Source of the DNA: Haemonchus contortus
Lineage: Eukaryota > Nematoda > Chromadorea > Rhabditida > Trichostrongylidae
NCBI GenBank assembly: GCA_000469685.2
Contig: LS997567.1
Coordinates: 27,209,471-27,273,470 of the forward strand
Length of the DNA stretch: 64,000 bases
Direction: 5' to 3'
This document shows, piece by piece, positions 56,881 to 64,000 of this stretch. The stretch's first letter is position 1; each line of letters begins with the position of its first letter. The translations under genes and the position numbers were made by a program. Under the pieces are notes generated by a model. That model saw nothing but the letters and a program-made list of their open reading frames with translations, was not told the origin of the DNA and did no database searches.

Positions 56881-59293
56881 AATCAGTGTAGTGCGTTATT
56901 ACCATGTGGATGATGCATTCCGCTAGTTCTGCACTAGCAATATTACACAGTGGAGGGGATCAATGTGGGTCACTCTCGTGTTGTGTAGGTGATTCGTCTC
57001 CGTGGTTCTCACCCACTTTGCCGATTCTACGAGGGTGGTCGGTATAACCGTGTTTCAAAGTTTCGGCAAGCCCCTATGACCCCCTACGTGGCGAAAGGGC
57101 ACCATTGCTGACTGAAGCTGGCGGTTTCGCGGGCGACTGCTCTACTATGCAGGTGGGTGGCCTCACGGGTTCACTCTTAGTGGGCACTAATCGTGGTCGC
57201 TGGTGGAATCTCTACGATTTCCCACTCCTAAAAATATGTTCGTTCTTTCTGCGACGGAAGTCTGCTCTCCTTTCTTTCCATTTGTTTTTTCTTTTTCTCT
57301 TCTAGTTATTTAAATTTTTATTGTTCGACCCTTCCTTCTACTGGTATGGTCCACGCCATGAGTGTAATAAATGAAATGAAGTGGCTAATGAAGATTAATG
57401 ATAGTCGGCGTAATTCATCGACGTAAATCGAACAGCTCAGAGCTCTCGTTATGGAGTGTGGCATTCTTATCTCAACCCGTAGTATAACTACATGAGATTA
57501 TTCGTCCGTCTGGCTCATTCTCAACATTGAAAGGAATTCTGGGTTCTGATATTTAGAGTGGAGAACTCAGATTTGGAATCCAATGGAAGCTACAAAAGCT
57601 CAGAACAGTAATCGAGTAGTGATGATACTAAGATTACGTCGTTAAACTCACTCATCAAAAGAATGGTGTTTGCTCACACTATTCGCAAGCGCGACGTGTC
57701 TTGATATTTTCAATTCAGGTGTAGTTGTCTGCTCCGATGAAGAACCTATAAACAGAGGTGAGGTTTTTTGATCCGAGCTCCACCCCTGAAGAATGTAGCA
57801 ATAGGCTGTAGTGGTTTATGAGTTCATGCAATAAGTATGAGAACGCCCAGCTCACTGCTTATGAGTCTCTGATTTGTTGAACTAATTCAAACTTATACCC
57901 ATTTCCCCAATGTCTGGAATATTTGGAGCAAAATTATGAACATACCTGGCTATGGACAGGCTTCAACCACTTTGAACTTTAGCGGCCTCGTCAGATATAC
58001 CGAACATTGGCACAGGAGTAGAATCGAATTATACAGGATTCCATTATACTCCCGTGCCAAAATTCTGTGACAACTATCAGAGGTTTTCGAACAGGATAGT
58101 GATTTTTCGATGTTGACCCAGCCCCTCCATTGCAAACTCCGCGCTCTCATAGGACTCGACGACTCCCCTCCTACAACATCTGACCACCATTTTCCTACCT
58201 TCTAGAATGTTATGGAACAAGGCAATGAATTTTTAACCTCAATCTACCCACCTTTGTGCAAGCCCCGCCCACATTGAGAACATTGAGAATTGAGTGTTTC
58301 CCATCAGTAGCCTCTCACCACTTTCTCACGCATTCTAGAACGTTTTTGAACAGGTTTATGAATTCTTGACGTCAGCGCCGCTTGAACAGTGTATTTCTGC
58401 TTGTGAGTCTCCTTTATTTCAACTGTTGACCCATCCCTCACCTTCGCTTATTGTTTTAACGGAGCGTGGGCTGTTATGAGACCAAATTAAGAAGTTTCGT
58501 CCATGGCATCACTCGACTTCGACGCATACCCCGCTTCTGAGAGGGTCTCTTAGCCTCACATGTGCTCTGCTGCTCTTGCTTTGTGCTCAATCCCTTCCAA
58601 AAAATGATCCGACCTCTCCATGTGTTTCTTCAGATAATATAAAATTCGTGACAGTCAGGCACACAGAAGACACAGCGCTTTATATATAGCAAGGATAATT
58701 ATAATAGGCGCTTCCCCGAGTATGCCACTTTTCCGAATGCAGTTGAATGCGGGCACTAATTCGTGGTACATTGATGGACGTTGATCGTTTTGCTATATCC
58801 GTGCGGATGGAAAATGTGATTAGGGGACATGCAAAAAACCCTCTTCACCATTGCCCATGCATTGGTAAGAAGAGCTGAACCTGTTGAAGAAAATAAAGTT
58901 TTCGCAATGAGAATACGTGCATAAAAAAGCTTCTGTTTTCTATAACGCCATCTCTCTAACACAACTGCTTCATCTGCTGCGATTCAGTTGTAAGTCATAA
59001 TGTCATTACTGTGTGCTGACAATATGGAAAACGATTCAGTATCGTCTCTTACTTTTTAGTCATCTACTTATTCCCGAGAGTTTGCTTCGATTGGTTTTCG
59101 CAGTGCATGTAGATGTGGGCTAATGGCAAAAACCACCAGAAACTGTGGACTGGAAAGAAAAAGGTGAAGGATCGGCCCTAATAGAATTCATAGGAAAGGA
59201 GTGATATTTGACGTAGAAGTTGCGCTTACCCTCGTTTAATGCGAAAGGTCGTCGATCTAGTTATTGAAGCAGCCATTTACAGCTGTCAATCTA
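56881..59293. other. no gene; old repeat units
   Basis: About 57300-57390 ends in GAGTGTAATAAATGAAATGAAGTGG, which resembles the 3' tail of CR1-1 and may be a solo retroelement 3' end on the plus strand. At about 58060-58440 three degenerate units contain GAA(C/T)AGG...ATGAATTTTT-like sequence spaced roughly 120-135 bp. At 58677-58695 is the GCTTTATATATAGCAAGGAT tail. No coding feature was supported. Confidence 0.45.
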
Positions 59294-59817
59294 CAGTAGC
59301 GCTCAAAAGTCTTCGGTGAAATGGTTCATCAGTCGTACTTATTACTCGTAACTTCTTTCTTACTGGATCTGATCAAGCGAAATTTCTATATTTGGAGCGT
59401 GGGGGTACTGTGAATATTTACCACTATTAACCCTCAGTCTGATCATGTTCCAAATATTCCAAAGAGCATAAACTCAAAATCGACTGAAAATACAGATGAT
59501 GGTCTTTCTAAAATCTCCTTCCTTTTTTCATGTCTAAAGTGTACGAGCGGTAACGCCGATTACAATAGATGTGAAAAACGCACATAGGGTGCAAATAGTG
59601 CAGACGTCAACAACTTTAGTTTTAGCAAAATCTGCTACCGCAACAAACACCTTGCTCTAACTGCGGATATTGCAGCTTCGCAGTCAAATCGTGTTGGGTA
59701 GGATGAAATATGCTTTAGTTAAACATATCCAAATTTCGCGCGATTCGGTCTACTAGGAAAAACGTTATTAACGAAAAAGCGTCAAAGCATTCCACTGAAG
59801 ACTTTTGAGCGCTACTG
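59294..59817. mobile_element. Tc1/mariner-type MITE
   Basis: The 524-bp element starts CAGTAGCGCTCAAAAGTCTT and ends with the exact complement of that stretch, flanked by TA (59292-59293 and 59818-59819). Inverted similarity resumes about 75 bp inside (GCGAAATTT-TATATTTGG), so the terminal repeats are about 105 bp long with a diverged middle. There is no open frame of transposase type, so it is non-autonomous; its parent family is not in this window. Confidence 0.88.
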
Positions 59818-59819
59818 TA

Positions 59820-60242
59820 TGTTTGAAGTATAATAGAGGTAGAAGTATTTCAAATATTCGGTACGACATCTGTCATTACTTATGTAAAACATATCCACAG
59901 TGTACATGTGACCAATCTGCAACGTACATATCTTTTGTAGCTGCTGAAGAATGCGAAGCAATCACTTGGGCTTTCTTTCATGGCTTTCGAAAGCGAAGGC
60001 ACCACTGGACCGTTGCGACAGTGTTACAGTGTTGGTGCACCGCCAAACACTGTTAAATCGATGACAGGGAATAAATCATACTTCCTTATATTGAAAGACG
60101 CACTGCGATCTTCATCGATACTGATAATGAAAGCCTTAAACATAAGAGAATCCATCTAAAATAGCGTTGGGACGCTCAAGACCCTAATGGCAAATTGCAA
60201 AGACTGCGCGCAACCCCTACCTTATTCAACGGATGATTATGT
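59820..60242. other. no recognisable feature
   Basis: Only short frames without motif between the MITE and the RTE-C relic. Confidence 0.5.
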
Positions 60243-60995
60243 TTGTCACTCACAATCAGAGACGCTGTCACTATTGGTTTGATCAAAGAGAGCATACGGC
60301 AGATAAAGCCTGCCAGATTCGCTTTACAGTCGTTGATAAGCTGCATGATAGCGGATTATGCCAATAAAAAGAACAAAGACGACAAGAATTACATTCTTCA
60401 GGAGATTGAAAAACTTAAAAATGTTTTGAAATTCGCATCAGTCGGAGCGACGGGGATCACGTCGCTCCGATTGATGCCCAGTGGAAAGACTAGGGCAGTC
60501 TCATCCATACTGAAGATTGATCTTCTATACAATGCCACAGTAATATTGTAGACCACTCCGAGGTTTGGGCCGCGCTCAAGACATTGTATTACGATGACCC
60601 TTTCTTTTCGCTTATCACAAAAATATTGCTCTTGAAAGACAGATCATGCGGGAGGTTAGATAAAGGTGTAAAAGGTATCCAGTTACTTTAAAACTATGGA
60701 CTATTCAGATGTCGGAAAAGAAATCTGGCAACAAGCTCGTCAATAGATCCGGCGGAATTGTTCAGCAAATGCGCGCTCTCTGACAAACGGGAGAAAACGC
60801 TGAAAGCAACGAGTTCACATACGATAAGATATGAATGCTACCTAATGAGATGTTCTCTGCAAGGCAAAACGTGGAAACTATAGCGGATGCGAAGTGGGAG
60901 GAGCTGATCTTAAGATCAAAATGTCGAAAGTGTAGTATCAAAATGAGAGTAAACAAAGATGCTTCAATTGAAAACATCCTATTCACCTTGGAAAT

Positions 60996-62853
60996 ATGGA
61001 CAAGGACATTAGGGAAGAACTGGTGAGGTTGCAGGAAGCAGCGTGGGCAGCCTTCGGACCTCCGGAAGAGGTCACCACTTGTCTGGCTGACCCGGAGAGT
61101 CTCTCTAATCTGTTCGACTCCTTAGTTCTTTTTGCGCTCTATTACGGGTCAGAGACTTGGGCGACTAATGCATCCACGTTAAGAATTTTGAGCACAAGTC
61201 ACGGAGCGCTCGAGCGATGTCTTTTGAGGTTTAACGGTTCACTCAAATCAAACCGGACTCCGCAGCTCCAATATGCGCGGAATACAGGGTGCGCCATGAG
61301 TATGGTAACAACTTTTCGGACGTCCGTAACTTCCTCGTTTGGAGGGCTCCTTGAAATCTGCACCTCCCCTTAGGTTCATGACATACCTAAGCCCACGTAT
61401 CTACTTTGGCGCTCTCAATTTGTTGGATTCAGAAAAATGGTATAACCTCGCAGACATCCCGCAACCGTTCCGTCTGTGAGCGCAATTGATGAGTTCTTTT
61501 CCGGGATTGCTCCTCGTCTCAACATTTCCCACACGTCAGTCTCTTGAAACGCGATGCGTAGACAGGACAACGACAAACCTCGAAACGGTCGTCTAGTCTC
61601 TTACACGACCTCTTTCCCGGTTTTGGAGGGAGTACGCTGCGGAACCTGCAGAAACGCGAGAAAATTGTCTGCAGATTTGTTTGTATGTTCTACTCAGATG
61701 AAAAAGACTACCTCGAGTAAATACGGCTGTATACAGGGATAATTCGAAGGCCTTATGAGCTTTTCGACGGGAAGAAGTTGGAGAGGAAAACAAATGCCGT
61801 GCGCTACTTGCGCGCGGCACGCGCTCCGACAGACTTTTTTCTGACTAAAGGGTGTTCAGCGCTGGAGAAATGTTGAGGTTTCGGAGCATACGTATATCTC
61901 ACACTTCGAGTGCCGAAGCCATTGAGAAGAATCAGAACGCCTCTCATAGACATTTTCCCTCTTATGATGGTTCAGGCTAGAATCTCTACCAACACAGCGA
62001 TATCGCAAATTTTGGTCGAGAAAATTACAAAACCTAATCCGGAACATTTACGGAGGGTTTTCTGAAAGGATGTAGCTGGAGGTCGAAGATTCTTTTATGG
62101 GTACGATTTGAAAGCTGCGACGCACTTGCTCACGAATGGGAAAAGATCAAGTCTGGTGCTGAGAAAATGTTGGCGACTTTATCCCAGCTTGCAATCCTCC
62201 TACGAATTTCCCGAACCGTAGTGTGATGAGTCGCAGGATATAGTCCGTAGTTGAGAGGAAAGCCTGCGCTTCAAAATTCAATAATGTTACTGCTCCTAAG
62301 AATTGATCGAAAAGAGCTCGGACTGGAGTTTCTCAAGTAACTCCGCGTGTCACAGTCGATGAGTAGCCGGAACGTCTTCGAGCTATAATTACTGCAGGAG
62401 ACGGTTATATAAGATCGCCGTGTGTTTGTTTTGTAGATGCGATGCATAGTAAATAACTCACAGGAATTGATCATGTATCAATATGAACTGCGATTTCTGG
62501 AGGCAAATATTTTTGTTACCATAATTATGGCGCACCCTGTATATCAACTCCGCGTTCAGGTGAAATACATAAACAATGCAAAATTTCGTCACGTAATGAG
62601 AAGAGATGATTACAGATGGACAAGGAGAAGAGCCGAGTGGGCTGCCGCAGGATCCCCACGATCTCAGGGTAGGCCGCTGCAAGATGGGAGGGGGGATGTG
62701 CTCGTCGGTCACGTAAAAGAGGTGCGGAAGCAGCTGAACGACTTGTCGCGTCGCCATCTGCGTCGAATTCTGAGTTTACCGTGGGTGGCGATCGCTAAAG
62801 ACAGAAGCAAATGGTTTGTTGCTGGCGCTCGCACATTAGTGAAGGCCGTATAA
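60996..62853 (+). pseudogene. RTE-C C-terminal segment, interrupted
   Basis: The first part reads AAWAAFGPPEEVTTCLADPE, LFDSLVLFALYYGSETWATN and HGALERCLLRFNGS. After the insertion it continues NNAKFRHVMRRDDYRWTRRR, GHVKEVRKQLNDLSRRHLRR and KDRSKWFVAGARTL. The same blocks occur in RTE-A at 24420-25060 on the minus strand. When 61285-62539 plus one TA is ignored the similarity is continuous across the joint, so this was one gene before the insertion. Confidence 0.83.
61285..62539. mobile_element. TA-flanked Tc1/mariner-type transposon in RTE-C
   Basis: The left end CAGGGTGCGCCATGAGTATG matches the complement of the right end (CAGGGTGCGCCATAATTATG) with few differences and the match continues through GTAACAA. 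TA flanks both sides (61283-61284 and 62540-62541). The 1255-bp length is right for an autonomous element, but no clear transposase frame survives. The CAGGGTG start resembles the end of the mariner/maT-like element at 30795. Confidence 0.85.
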
Positions 62854-62870
62854 GTATAGGCATACGTAAG

Positions 62871-64000
<1,130 letters not shown>

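Larger units (their letters stand above)
60243..62870 (+). mobile_element. RTE relic (RTE-C), split by a DNA transposon
   Basis: On the plus strand 60990-61284 and 62540-62860 together form the C-terminal third of an RTE protein closely matching RTE-A. The 3' end ATAAGTATAGGCATACGTAAGAT (about 62848-62870) resembles the RTE-A tail. 60243-60990 fits the upstream RTE linker only loosely and its reverse transcriptase core is missing, so the left boundary is uncertain. A 1255-bp element interrupts it at 61285. Confidence 0.7.

Overview
The window looks like gene-poor intergenic or heterochromatin-like DNA from an animal genome. The best fit is a nematode, probably a strongylid or hookworm-like species, although the species cannot be fixed from sequence alone. 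The grounds are: no long intact open frame outside low-complexity DNA; abundant microsatellites; a DNA transposon whose broken product closely follows the Caenorhabditis Tc3 transposase; and CR1-, RTE- and Penelope-type retroelements of kinds common in nematodes. No host protein gene, tRNA or rRNA gene could be supported with confidence. Almost everything recognisable is a decayed mobile element, many of them nested.

Layout. 1-272: degenerate CA repeat. 2.0-2.7 kb: Tc1-like relic. 6.5-6.8 kb: mariner relic. 8.2-9.75 kb and 11.0-12.6 kb: two copies of one Tc3-like family; the second keeps both ends, a flanking TA duplication and two-site terminal repeats. 13.6-15.5 kb: two more Tc1-type relics. 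15.7-22.6 kb: one minus-strand CR1-like retrotransposon cut in three by two copies of a foldback element (FB family; 3-bp target duplications, tRNA-like box A/B sequences in its arms). 24.4-27.3 kb: RTE relic. 30.6-32.05 kb: a perfect palindrome carrying a TTAA-flanked insertion, then a mariner/maT-like element 16 bp away. 34.1-35.9 kb: third FB copy plus a detached FB arm with a duplicated flank. 36.2-38.0 kb: Penelope-like element. 40.8-41.7 kb: hexanucleotide satellite with a 380-bp higher-order repeat. 45.3-48.4 kb: nearly full-length RTE element with one continuous frame and three stop codons. 48.8-49.7 kb: CR1 fragment. 50.06-51.32 kb: complete but frameshifted mariner. 53.6-56.6 kb: second CR1 relic. 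59.3-59.8 kb: Tc1-type MITE. 60.2-62.9 kb: RTE relic split by a 1.25-kb TA-flanked transposon. 63.13-64.0 kb: CA array running off the window.

The elements do not form a pathway; their interest is in the insertion history. Autonomous families (Tc3-like, mariner, CR1, RTE, Penelope) are all inactivated here. Smaller non-autonomous families (FB, the TTAA insertion, the 59.3-kb MITE) sit inside or beside them. Frames were read by eye, so element boundaries without terminal repeats are approximate.
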